64,000 nucleotides of DNA. It comes from Chinchilla lanigera. Lineage: Eukaryota; Chordata; Mammalia; Rodentia; Chinchillidae. Position numbers and translations under genes: made by a program. Numbering within the stretch: the stretch's first letter is position 1; each line of letters begins with the position of its first letter. The stretch is from the NCBI RefSeq assembly GCF_000276665.1, contig NW_004955446.1, forward strand, positions 8,007,384 through 8,071,383, written 5' to 3'. Under the pieces are notes generated by a model. It was not told the DNA's origin, did not search any database, and was given only the letters and a program-made list of their open reading frames with translations. Shown one piece after another: positions 11,947-22,726 of the stretch.

Positions 11947-12321
11947 TGTATTATTTTTCTCACTGATGGGCAAAATAACAGATACCTACAACTTAGAAGA
12001 AGTTTATTTTGGTTGCAGAGGTTTCAGTCCTGGTCAGCTGGCTCCAATGCATCAACATCATGGCAGAGGCCATAGTGGTGGAAAGCTGTTCCCCTCATGG
12101 TGGCCGGAAGCAGAGAAACAGTGGAGCAGGGCCCAGAGAGAAAGGGAGGGTGAAGGACAAGAAAATAACCTTGCTGGGACCCACCTCCTCCAGCTAGGCC
12201 CTGCTTCCTCATAGCACATTCAGCTAGAAACTTATTAGCAAGACTGGCACCCCATAATCCAATTGTCTGTCAAAAGCACCCCTCTGAACAAAACAATGTT
12301 TTAGGGATCTAATCTGTAACA
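11947..12321 (-). mobile_element. MaLR-type LTR 2, antisense
   Basis: Plus-strand ends are TGTATTATT and CTGTAACA, so the minus strand reads TGTTACAG to AATACA. Landmarks are 'caacttagaagaagtttatt', 'gcagaggtttcagtcctgg' and 'catggcagaggccatagtgg'. About 375 bp, nearly complete. It abuts LTR 1 with only a few bases between them, and target duplications are not clean. Confidence 0.75.
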
Positions 12322-12385
12322 TCAGATGCCCTTAACATAGGGAGATTGTCCTGGGTTATCCCAAAGGGCTCAATGTAACTCTTTC
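12322..12385 (+). mobile_element. MLT1-type LTR, part B (middle piece)
   Basis: 'catagggagattgtcctggg' then 'ttatcccaaagggctcaatg' is the conserved middle block of MLT1 LTRs (compare 'agattatcctagattatctg' in the MLT1 copy at 29096). It continues part A at 10275-10374 and is cut by the L1 tail that follows. Confidence 0.65.
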
Positions 12386-12727
12386 TTTCTTTTTTTTTTT
12401 TTTATTTTAAAGACACATAGAAAAACCAATAAAAATAATACAGAATTTCAAAACAAGCTGATAGGAAATTAACAGTGGGCCACAATTATTATATTGCATA
12501 TTGTTAGCTTCAGAGTAGTTGCTCAGATTACCAGGTACAGGCATGCAAAATGGATCAAGCAATATAAGCACTAACTGTTCCTTTCAATGAGCTAATAGAA
12601 ATTAGTAGTACAATTACCTTAGCTATCTTGTGTATACATACATATCTTTTTTCCCTTCTTTTCTCTTTCCCCTCCTCCCAGCTGCTCTTTCCTTTGGAGC
12701 AGTTTCTTTCCCTTCCACTGTATCTCC
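12386..12727 (-). mobile_element. LINE-1 3' UTR, antisense, inserted in the MLT1 LTR
   Basis: It starts with a poly-T run at 12388-12403 (poly-A tail on the minus strand) and runs through 'cagaatttcaaaacaagctg' and 'aggaaattaacagtgg' to a pyrimidine-rich tract, matching the reverse complement of 11560-11890. Flanks share CAATGTAA(C/T)TCTTTC at 12371-12385 and 12728-12742, read as a target duplication of about 15 bp. A 32-bp tandem duplication (12707-12738 and 12739-12770) overlaps the right junction and makes that boundary less certain. Confidence 0.8.
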
Positions 12728-13070
12728 CAATGTAATTCTTTCCCTTTCACTGTATCCCCCAATGTCATTCTTGGAAGCAGAAAAAGAGAGTGCAATATGA
12801 CTGAGGAAAAATGATTAGAGGACTGTGACATTTCTGTCCTTGGAGATGGAGGAAAGGGCCACAAAAAGGAGCGTGGGTGACCTCTAAGAGCCAGAAAAGG
12901 CAAGGAAGCAGATTTTCCTCTTAGGATCTCTGGAAAAAAAGCAGTCCTGTGAATGTCTTGGCTGCTTGTGACCCATTTGAGCTTCTGACCTGAAGAAATA
13001 TAACACAATGGGCTTCTGCTGATTTATGCCACTAAGTTTGTAGTTAAGGTGGCAGTAGGACACGAATGCA
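12728..13070 (+). mobile_element. MLT1-type LTR, part C (3' piece)
   Basis: Landmarks in order are 'gtgcaatatgactgagg', 'ggagatggaggaaagggcca', 'gccagaaaaggcaaggaagc', 'gagcttctgacctgaag' and 'tatgccactaagtttgtag'. These fit the 3' half of MLT1 LTRs. Together with parts A and B it gives one LTR of roughly 500 bp. Confidence 0.75.
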
Positions 13071-13149
13071 AATGGGGTAGCTATTTGAGCCAGATCTATA
13101 CCACTATTGTCAGAGCAGACCATGTGACTAGGAAGCCATGTGATCACGT

Positions 13150-13384
13150 TGTGGGGACAATCACAGGTTGGATCAATAGTTCATTCAATAATTTATGAGT
13201 AAGTATGTATCGTGTACTTCTGTGACACCTGATACTATTCTATTCCCAACAGTAAGTAACACATAACACATATCTATCTTCATGAGGCTATCACTGTAGA
13301 AGGGAAGATGAGCAATAAGCAAACAAAATACATCATGTATTAGTGGTGACTGATGAGGAAATTGTAAGGAAAGAAGGGTATGGA

Positions 13385-13416
<32 letters not shown>

Positions 13417-13700
13417 TGTGATTTGTACAGTGTAGGTGGGGTGTCCAGGAGAGGCTCAATGAAAAGGTGATACAATATCTTAATGAAGGCTTAAGAACTC
13501 AGGAAAGCGGGAAGGAGCCATATGATCTGGCAGAAGATGCTGCAGGCAGGAGCAGTGCAGAGGGGTCTGAGGCCACAGAATGTAGAATGTTGATGGATGT
13601 GGGGGAGAGTGGCCAGGTGAGGATGGCAGTAAAAGTTCTGGGGCCTTGGATTGATCTTATGAATAGTAGCTTGTTTGCCCCTCAGGCCTTGCCTTGGAGT
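13150..13700 (+). repeat. Ancient interspersed repeat, family unresolved, with a TG microsatellite
   Basis: The order 'gaggctatcactgtagaag', 'ggtgtccaggagaggctc', 'ggcttaagaactcaggaaag' and 'ggcaggagcagtgcagagg' resembles a long mammalian element that also seems present at 25790-26600. A (TG)n run at 13386-13413 interrupts it. No coding potential was recognised, and the family name could not be fixed by eye. Confidence 0.45.
13386..13413 (+). repeat. (TG)n microsatellite
   Basis: About 14 uninterrupted TG dinucleotides followed by 'tatgttgtg'. Confidence 0.9.
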
Positions 13701-14444
13701 TTTTCTGCTCAGCTAAGCATCCTTTACCTCTGCTACAGAGAAAAAGCAGACCAATTCCAAAGGCCCACCGGAGGGAGCCGTGGGCAGAGATAAGAGAATG
13801 TCGCAGGGTTAATATCAAATTTTATGGATCAGTCATCTAAATTAATGAGGAGAATGGGAGATGCAAATAGTGTAAATGGTTGGCACTTCCTTGAAAATTC
13901 AAATAATGTAAGTTTTCAAAAAGCAGAGAGGCTGGTTTGGAAAAGGACCAGGAGATGCTTTTAAACCAGATTCATACTTCACAAAGTGATATAGGAAAGG
14001 GTCAGTTCCTTCTCGCTTCATGTTGCTCATGTCTAATACAAATTCCTAGTAACTTTTACCTCTATCCTTAGACACAACTCAAAACCACTATCCCCATAAA
14101 GCTGTGGTCAACATTTCTTTAAACAAGCAGGCTACAAAAGAGCTTCATGTGAGCACCAATGAGGGAAAGAAACCTGGTGAGGGTTGGACTCCTAGTACTA
14201 AGGAAAAGCCAAGCATGACCAGAGAGGGACAGGTGTACCCAGAGGCACTGACAAGAGGAGGTTGGATCACCTACATGCTTGCTCTGGAAAGCTGGAAATA
14301 TGATGAATGTCAGAGCTTGGTTTTCTCATATGCGAGTGATGGTGGGAACGGCAGGGGAAGACAGAGAGAGGATGGTAAGGGAGCGAACCACAGGAAGAAA
14401 ATGATACCTTCAGGGGTATGTGGCAGTTTAAGACAGCGCCTCAA
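13701..14444. other. Unassigned stretch
   Basis: A 116-codon plus-strand frame at 14104-14454 is rich in K, G and E and has no recognisable domain, so it is not called as a gene. No clear repeat was seen. Confidence 0.4.
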
Positions 14445-14860
14445 AACTCTCTGACACTCTTCCCATCAAAAAGTGGGGTCTGTGCCCTCTCCCTTTGAGT
14501 TCCCTTGTCTGCTTCTATCTTTTTGTGATACTGGGGACTGAACCCAGGGCTTTGTACGTGCTGAGAAAATGCTCTGCGATTGAGCTACACCACCAGCCCC
14601 CTTGAATCACTTTGTGACCACTTTACTGATAGAATGACACTCTGTCAGTTTCTGGGTTGAGGCCCCAAGAAATTGCAAGTTTCTACTTTCTGTTTCTTGA
14701 GAAGCTCACTCTTGGAACACGTGAAGGGGCCATATTTACCTCAAAGACCCAAGCAAGAGAAGGGCTAACAGCCCGCTTTGTGCAAGAGTCTTCCTAGAAG
14801 TGCATCTGCCAGCCCGGGTCAAGTGACCTCTGCTGTCACTACAGGGAGTGGTGATAAGCT
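14445..14860 (+). repeat. Old LTR-like repeat interrupted by an ID SINE
   Basis: 'cccatcaaaaagtggggtct' and 'gtgccctctccctttgag' continue after the ID with 'gtgaccactttactgatag' and 'cttccta', a pattern seen in old mammalian LTR-like repeats. The exact family is uncertain. Confidence 0.45.
14519..14601 (-). mobile_element. ID SINE, antisense
   Basis: On the plus strand 'gatactggggactgaaccc' (B-box side) is followed by 'gcgattgagctacaccacc' and 'agcccc' (A-box and 5' end), the reverse complement of a tRNA-Ala-like ID. The T-rich tail is short and worn, suggesting an older copy. Confidence 0.8.
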
Positions 14861-17028
14861 GTGTCTGCTGAGCCCCACCCTCATGGAAGATTTGTGAGAA
14901 AATGATTGTCTTTACTTTAATAAATATTTAGGTAGCCTGGTGTAGGTGGACAATTGCGATGAGGTCCATTTTAGGTAATAGGTAAGCAAAATGTCATGTC
15001 TTACATATACATAATTGAGGGTGCTTTCTTATTACAAATATACACAATGTAAAATCATATGATTGAAGTTATTCTTAGATATTCTGGATTTACTCTTTCC
15101 CCAGAAAAACGTCTATATCACAATATTTTGAATAGAGTTTCAGGAGGTATAGGAGCACCAAAGTTCAATTACAGGCATAGAGCTTAGTTCTATGATCAGA
15201 ATCTCTTCCCATCATTTATTATAAGGTGGAATTTGTGAAAAGCTTAGGGATGGATGAGAGAAAGGACAATGGACTTTCTGTTTTTTTGACTTGTAGTTTA
15301 TTCCAGGCCTTTCATAGACTTGTTCTTTGATTATGAAAAGTGTATAAAACATCTCTACATTGCAATTTCTTGGATAGTAAAATATGGATTAAAATACTGT
15401 TTCTTTCCTCAAAGGAATGTTGACCTTTAAAAAAAAGTAAATGGAAGTGAACAAGCTTAGAAAATCATAACTTGTCCCTAAGAGGTATTTTTGGATGAAG
15501 GTTTGTTGTGTTGTTAGCTGTTGTTACCTATGGAAGACCACGAAGCTAGCCCAATACTTTAAGGGTAAGTATTTCATCCTTCAAACCACTCTGGAGCTTG
15601 GGCTTTAGGGAAAGTATATCAAGGAATGTAATAAGGAAGACAGTTCAGTAGCTCCCATATTACCTTTTGTTTTATAGCCAGTAGCAAGGATCAAGGAGAA
15701 ACAGCAGCCTGAAAAGATGGGTATCATCAGTTTGTGCCTAAGCAGAACTGCCAGTGGGCACAAGGCATTGGAAGCAGTATACACAAACATCTCACAAAAT
15801 ATAAATGTACACAGACACAGATTCAGCATTGGCATCACTATACTAGTGAGTCTATTTACATTACTTATTATGAGGTCAACAAAACATTTTAAATAGCAAG
15901 GACCTGGCTTCTTGCAGTGCATCTGAAAATATGAAATAAAACAACCATAAACACCAGACCTGACTTGTGAGTAGGGTGCTCCAAGTTTCCTTCTTTGCTT
16001 TCAGTGCTAATGGATCCCTTGTTACTGGATTTGTAGATTTCTATCTTGTCAGATAAAAGAGTCTCGGTGTTGGTTAGGGCAGAACCCAAAACACAGGTGA
16101 TGGGAGGCAATATCCAGTGTCAAAACCTTCAACAAGGAAGGCCCACAGTGGTGGTTTTTCCTTTTCCTTGTGAAACTAAGGATAAAGAGGGACAGGAAAG
16201 TAAAAGCAGAAGCCACAGCCACAAAAGCTGAAGACAATTTAGCTTCCAGCAGACATGGTGGCAGCAATTGTGAATTGTAAAATCTCAAACATTTGCCCAA
16301 CACAAACTACATCATAAAATCTCAGATCAAAGATATCTGTGATATGTTTCATTTTTGCATTGATAAATAAGTAGAGTCAATTTTGGCTGAACTAAATGGA
16401 GATACAGTTCATTACCTTTTTCTCTCTTTCATCTTTTCATCTCCAAAAAGGTCCTTAGGATCTGAATTTAATGATTAGTCAGGTTTGGGTACATTTGCAT
16501 ATAAATGCATTATTTGTGATAAATCCAGTCAAAATTGGTGAGCAATATCGCTTACCACCCATGCTACATTGACTTCCTGCCTATCAGCACTAGAACTGGC
16601 AAGAGTTGCCTTCAGGATAGAAGCAGGTGTCCTTGAGCAGCTTGCAGCAGTTCTCAGGAGGAGTTACACTTGCCTCTTTGTAGTGGTATCTATTTGGGAT
16701 CAGTGCGAGGATGCTTATTCTCAGGCATATGAAAGAGACCTTGAGTTTGAGAAGCTGAAGTGTGCTCACAAAGTATCCAAGAATGTACATGTCCAGAGTT
16801 TATCCTCAGGGGCTTGCTGACAGGGTTTCTTAAGCATTAGATTCCCTTTAAGGAAATCATTGCCAAGAGTGAGGCACATAGTTTAAGAAGCTAAAACAAA
16901 GTGAACTAAATTGATTCATAGTCCATACATAGAGGGAAAACATCCTAATTGGCATTTTTTGGGAAAAGCATGTATCAAAAAGAGAATCACTATTTTATTC
17001 AAACATTTCAATTTGATCTAGGCTTTGT
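14861..17028. other. Unassigned stretch
   Basis: No repeat was confidently recognised. Frames of 105 codons (minus, 15605-15922) and 83 codons (plus, 16569-16820) have no domains and no matching splice context. The 15600-16310 part looks like single-copy sequence. Confidence 0.4.
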
Positions 17029-17290
17029 TTACCATTTTTTATTTTTAAATTATTAAAATTTTTATTTTAAAGAAAAATAAAAAAGGAATAAAAACAATGA
17101 TATAGAGTATCAAAACAGGATAATAAAAAATCAACAGTGGTTAATATATTGTGCAGTATTGTCTTCAAAGTAGTTGCTCAGATTATAAAATACAGACATG
17201 CAAAATTAATCATCCAATATAAGCACAAACCAAGCTTTTCAATGGACTAAAAGAAACTCATAGTATAGTTATGTTACTTGTCTTGTGTTT
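17029..17290 (-). mobile_element. LINE-1 3' UTR, antisense
   Basis: It matches the L1 tail at 12386-12650 block by block: 'atcaaaacaggataataaa', 'atcaacagtggttaatat', 'agtagttgctcagattat' and 'ccaatataagcacaaacc'. It begins with a T-rich stretch corresponding to the poly-A tail. It stops where the MaLR LTR at 17296 begins. Confidence 0.8.
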
Positions 17291-17295
17291 ACCGT

Positions 17296-17684
17296 TGTTA
17301 TAGTTTGTATCTAGATGTCCCCAAAGAGCCTTATGTCCTCAAGGGTGGAATTTTTGGAAGGTGATTGGATTACAGGGGTTTCCAGCTGACTTGCTAGTGG
17401 GAGGTGGGGTCTGGTGGGAAAAGCAGGTCACCAGGCCCCTGGGCATGTAATCTGGGAGGGTTTATCTCCCTCCAGGGTTCCTCTCTTGGATCTTTGTTCC
17501 CTGGCTGCCGTGCTGTAAGGAGCTCTCCTCCGCTGGGCCCCTTTGTCATGCCATCCTGCCTTGGAGTCAGCAGACGATGGGCTGAAACTTCTACAAACTG
17601 TGAGCCAAGATAAATCTCTCCTTCCTGAAGTTGTTGGTGTCAGGTGTTTTGTAACACTGATGAGGGAAGTGACTAAGATGACCA
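17296..17684 (+). mobile_element. MaLR-type LTR, sense, nearly complete
   Basis: It starts TGTTATAGTTTG and 'ctagatgtccccaaagagcc', passes 'gggaggtggggtctggtggg' and ends with 'gtgagccaagataaatctc' (polyadenylation region) and 'gtgttttgtaacactgatg'. This is the best reference copy in the window for the antisense MaLR LTRs. Plus-strand and minus-strand frames of 69 to 89 codons across it are by-products. Confidence 0.85.
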
Positions 17685-19689
17685 TATTAACTGCAGACTT
17701 GCATTGCTCATTTCACGTGACACACATAACTTCAAGGAATTGGGGAATCAGAGTGATAAAGTCAAGCACAGTGTCTACTTGTCAGGATTCAAATTCTGGT
17801 GGTCTGCTCTAGCCATGTGGACAGACAACCACTGTGCAGTTTGATAAGGGAGACATACAGAAGAGGGAGCAAAGGCACAGCTGGAACTGCTGCCAGCTTG
17901 GGTGCCAGGAATTGAGGGAAGGAAGAGATCCAACAGGAATGTCTGGTCAAAACTTGGGGGCATTTCAGGGAGATGGGAATCAGATTGGGAGGTAGGTGGG
18001 GATTCTGAGAAGAGGGAATAATGAGTACAAAGCACAGAGGTGATGATACCATTACATATTGGAAACTATTGGTAGAGGGGTCAAGCTAGACCGTTAAGCC
18101 AAGGAAATGATGCTAGAAGAAACAGCAGGGGTGGGTTTACAGAATATGCTGTGGGGTACAGGAAGCATTGCCTGGGAAAGCCTCAGAATCCTACTCATAT
18201 TCCCTCACAGTCCCTAGTCCTGGGCAAGGCACCAGCTACAAGTCTCAACCAGTACACATTTGCAAGATTACAGTGAGACAGGCTTCAAATGTAAAAATTA
18301 ATCCCCCCAGGAGCAATCCTCCAGCACCAATGGATATATATCTCAGATTCTTTCCTCTTCATATGGATATATTTGGGGCATGTTCTGTACACTCTTACTA
18401 GTGTGACTGAGCTCCATGGTTCACAAGAGTTGTTTGGTCATTAATATCCACTATTGATTCCCTTTCCCTTGCTACTGTTATCCCATAGTTCCTTACATTT
18501 ACTTCCTGGATTGATTCTCAAACAAACTACTTGCACTTAAATTCTTTGCTCAAGAACATTTCTTGTGAACCCAACCTAAAACAGTTTCTGACATGAGCAG
18601 AAATAAGGCAGTAATGGTGGACTTTAGATGGTTTTCAGGAAAATGAAAATGATAGGGGAATACTCAAGTGTAATTTGGAAAGAATAATTTATAGAAATTG
18701 TGACCTGACTGGAAGTATAGTGAGAGGGACAGAAGAAAGCTTGGATGATTGAAGATTTGAGTTTGTTTGCTGGGTGAGTCTACTAAGCAGAATAAATAAT
18801 ACAGGAAGGGGACTGCTTTTTTTGGTGAAACACAAGGAATTTGGTTATTCTGGCTGGGAGGTGGTAAAATGGACAGTGTGGTGCTTTGAGGAGAAAACTC
18901 ATTGGAGGCCTCCAGAATTAGTTTGGAGACCCCATTTGGAAGTCAGAGATTAGTGACTAAGTAGTCATGTAGGCTGTGAATATGGATGCGATCTTGCAGG
19001 TAGAGTGTGGGAGCAGGAAGTGGAAGGACCCAGCAAGGACAGATCTCTGGAAGCACAACATTTAATAGTCAAATTTACAAGCAGGAAGCTGCTACAGGGA
19101 AGAATGGTCTGAAAGGCCAAAGAATTGATACCACAGAAACCACAATATGGAAAGCGCCAGGAGGAGGGCAGGAGCAGTAGGTAAAATACTTTGGAGATGT
19201 TTGACAAGGTAAGGCAGCGCTATCATTGGAGTTGGAAGTTGAGGAGCAGCCACTGGTGTCTTTAGGAAGTTCATCTTAATTCTGTTTGGTTAGAGAAACA
19301 GGAATCCCCCCACCACCCATGAACCTTGGTTTTGTTACTTGGAAATAGCTTAACCAAGAGGTGTCCAGAAAAGGGATGGCTGTAATGGCTAGGTGGGAAT
19401 AAGTTCTAATTATAGAGAAGCATGATAAAGTGCATGCAATGAAGAATGCTGTTCTCTATTTGGATCATTTGTATAAAATCAGATACTTACAAAGCTTCAA
19501 CTTTGCTCTACTAGTTAGGTACAAATTTCCATTCTAAGCCAATTTTTTCCAAATTGGTCCCAGTTTCTGTTTTAAGTATCACAGATTTCAATTTTATGTT
19601 GCCTAAAGAATAAGGTTTAATCCATTCACTGATACTCCCTTGAATGTGAATAACAATGCTACTTTCTGTATCCTACTTAGTTATTTGTG
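17685..19689. other. Unassigned stretch, possibly part ancient repeat
   Basis: Frames of 60 to 87 codons overlap on both strands, and none has a domain. The purine-rich part at 18900-19270 may belong to the same unresolved old element as 25790-26600. No structural RNA was recognised. Confidence 0.4.
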
Positions 19690-19905
19690 GTCAGGAATTT
19701 AGTCACTAGAGTTAGATTGCTTGCCTAGTGCAGTGGCTGCACCACTTATTCTTTAAGATCCTCGGGGTAGGTATTTCTCTATGCCTCTGTTTCTTCATTG
19801 GTGAAATGGGCATAATATAACCGTAGAGGGCTGGTCTAGTACCAAATAATCAAATTTAAATAATGTACTGAAAAACATGCTTTAGCAAGTCCTCAGTACA
19901 GTTAG
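19690..19905 (+). repeat. MIR SINE (sense)
   Basis: Shows 'gcctctgtttcttcattgg', 'tgaaatgggcataatat' and a later 'agcaagtcctcagtacagt', the MIR order from core to 3' end. Confidence 0.75.
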
Positions 19906-19974
19906 TATTAGTGTTTCTCTATTATTTGCTGCTATTATTGAATTTGAGAAACCACTTGGTGTAAGGAAATAGTG

Positions 19975-20100
19975 ACTGAATTAGAAAGTGGAAGATGACA
20001 GATCTAGTCACAGCTCTCTCTAACTTTGTGGACTTGGTCAGATCCATTTATGTTGAGTTCACTTTCATCTTCTGTAAAACATGGAAGTTAGAAGAGAAAA
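19975..20100 (+). repeat. Possible MIR SINE fragment (sense)
   Basis: 'gacagatctagtcacagctc', 'gtggacttggtcagatcc' and 'cttctgtaaaacatggaag' follow the MIR core order but are diverged. Confidence 0.5.
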
Positions 20101-22124
20101 TCTTTGAGGTCAGATATGGTTTCAATATTCTGGGATCTGGCTTTTTGTTTGGGAGTAGCTTTTTGTTTACACAGAAGTATTCAATGCAGTATATTATTCC
20201 ATAAAGAAAAATAAATGGACAAAAAAGGGTAATTGCAAAACATTTTCATTAGGCAAATATTTTCTGGAGAGTACAACAAATGTGTTGAGTTATTTTCATG
20301 TACTTTTTTCTTGGGATCAATCATATAAATCAATTGCTTATATTATGTTCAGATGGCTTTTCTTTTTTGAGGGCACTTATAGTTGGAACAAATCCAGTTC
20401 TTTTTCTATTTCTTCTTTTTTTGCCCTGATTTTTCACACCCAATACAGAAAAAAAATTGTTCATATACCCATCTCATTTGCTGCTATAATTTGTACAAAA
20501 CCAACCCACTTATATTAATGGTTCTTTTCCATGTTAAACATGACACCTAAATAATAATCATGGTGCTTCCTTGTGTAGTAGCATATTTTTTGAGTGCTGA
20601 AAATTGATCCCCATTCTTCTGCATTTTTCCAGTGCCTTTCCTTCTGATGGGTTATTTTTCATGCTCACACATGGGGGAGCTTTTGAGACACTGGTTTGAG
20701 TGTTTTGACTTTTTCCAAAACTTGACCCTAAATAAGGAACTGGAATTCTCTATTGTCGGGAGCATAACAGGGGCAGGGTTGGAATAGAACTGACTTAGAT
20801 TTCTCTAGTACTCACTGTCTATATGGGACACTAGAGCCAATTCACAACTCTCTTCTCAAAATAGCTCTGTATCGGTTTTCTTTATCTAAAAAGGATAAGG
20901 CTAAGAAAATGAGGAGGAGATTTTAAGGCAGGTTCAGGGTTTTCTGATGCCTACATAAGAAATATAAGTGGTCTTTAACTTGGGAACAGGCCAGCCTTTT
21001 CAGGTAAAATGAGGAGGTATCAGCCTCACTTTGGCAACATCACTGTTTAAAGAAACCTTTGAAATAATCCTAAATTTATATTCCTTTTCCATAGAAAAGG
21101 AAATAACTAAAAACATACTGAGTTACAAAATAAATCACAGCAGGAGGAAGCAGAAGCAACAGTGAATATCTGGAGCTGAGCCTGGTGCTCCTGTTATACC
21201 TCACTGTTTGCCGTTTGAAGTAATGTAGAAATATAGAACTATTGTGTTAAGAGAAATGAAATATTGCAGGACCTTGACTGGTTTTATCATGTTCCTTCTT
21301 TTGACCTCAGTTCTTTTGGTGTTTAGAGCCACAAGTAAACATATATAAAAGTAGCCCTGGTGGCAGTCACACAATGGGTGATACCATTGGCTCTCTGTCC
21401 CAATTTACTTGGAATTACCAGTTGTTATCGCAGTCACTTCTGAATAGGTTGCTCATAAGACCGGACTTTAAATGTCCTAGAAGACGAGGGTTCTATAAGA
21501 ATATCATTGTTACTGACTTTTATTGCTATGTACACATTGACTAGAAACTTCAGCACATGTGTTCTCTGTAAAGTCTGTGGTAATACTGGCTTTGTATAAA
21601 TTTATATAATAGTAAACAGATCATCCTCCATCATGAATGGTAAATAGCTAAAATTTCCTTCCTTCTCACTGGTTTTTCCTTCCTGGGCATCCACGTTTCA
21701 GTCTGCAACTTTATATTTAACTCCTTGCTCTTTCTTTCTCTAACATTTTCTCAGTGCTCTTACTCATTCCCCTGACTCCTTATTATTATAATTATTATTG
21801 CCACTTTGCTTTTTAGCCATTAGCCATATTCCAACCCTGGGCTGCTAAGATAGAATCAAACTGTGCATTTCCTATTGCCCACTGAATAATCCTACCTGGA
21901 GATGGAAGTCCAGTGTAATCAGTGAACCATCACTCTTACTTTTGGTCGTGCACTTGCCTCCTCGTCTTCCTTATTTACCACGACTCTCAGTTCATAGGTT
22001 CCTCTGGGCTTTCATTTCTGTCCACTGAACCAACATGTTTGAACTTGTACATAGGCTTGAACATTTGGGGCCATTTTTGACACTCACCTCTCTCATGTCC
22101 TTTTGTGTAGTAGCGGTCCCCAAG
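20101..22124. other. Unassigned A+T-rich stretch
   Basis: No gene. A patch at 20585-20650 ('gagtgctgaaaattgatccc') could be the remnant of an antisense ID SINE but is too short to call. The rest shows nothing recognisable. Confidence 0.4.
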
Positions 22125-22500
22125 ACCACCTTTGGGCTTGGTACCTCCCTACAAAGACTCTCAGGAATCAGAAAAGCTGTGGTTTATTATAATGAAAAAA
22201 AACCCCCAGATTAAAATCAGAAAATGGAAAGATACTTAGGACTGAGTCTAGAGGAAACAAGGCTCAAGCTTCCAGAAGTTGTTTCCCATAGGAGTTGCAC
22301 AGGTGCACTTAATTATGTAAGTCACAGTGTATGAGAAAAAAGCAACGTGCTGTCAACCATGGAATATCACCTGAGCCTGGGTGGGCATGGTTTTTAATGG
22401 TTGTCACATAGACATGCATGACTTACCCAAGCTCTTCAGACTCCTGCTCCCAGAAGACAAATAAGTTTCTACCATAAATCATGATGTTGGCATAAACTAC
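22125..22500 (-). repeat. Old LTR-like repeat, antisense
   Basis: The succession 'caaagactctcaggaatcag', 'gctgtggtttattataatg', 'ctagaggaaacaaggctc' and 'aagcttccagaagttg' resembles an antisense mammalian LTR known from other placental genomes. Family not named. 'tttatt' and upstream order suggest the polyadenylation region is at the left. Confidence 0.5.
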
Positions 22501-22677
22501 TTGATCAAACTAGTATCACGTAGCCCAAGGCCCCAGGCATACCTCATCCGTATCAGACAGAATCTTTCTAGGGAGAGTTTATGTCCAGAAACTGACCAAA
22601 GTTTAGTCCTGAAGAGAGATCTGTCTTGAGAATGCACAAGACTTGAGCGATGTGAGCTTGCCGAGTTAACCCCACTG

Positions 22678-22726
22678 GGCGCACGTGCACACACATGCAC
22701 ACACATGCATACGTATGCATATATGA
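22678..22726. repeat. Alternating purine-pyrimidine tract
   Basis: A run of about 48 bp built of GCGCACGTGCACACACATGCA-like alternation, ending 'gcatacgtatgcatatatg', contains several self-complementary hexamers (GCATGC-like, TACGTA). Such alternation can adopt Z-DNA. Confidence 0.7.

Noticed and set aside
12619..13008. 129-codon minus-strand open frame
   Set aside because: It spans the junction of an L1 tail and an MLT1 LTR.
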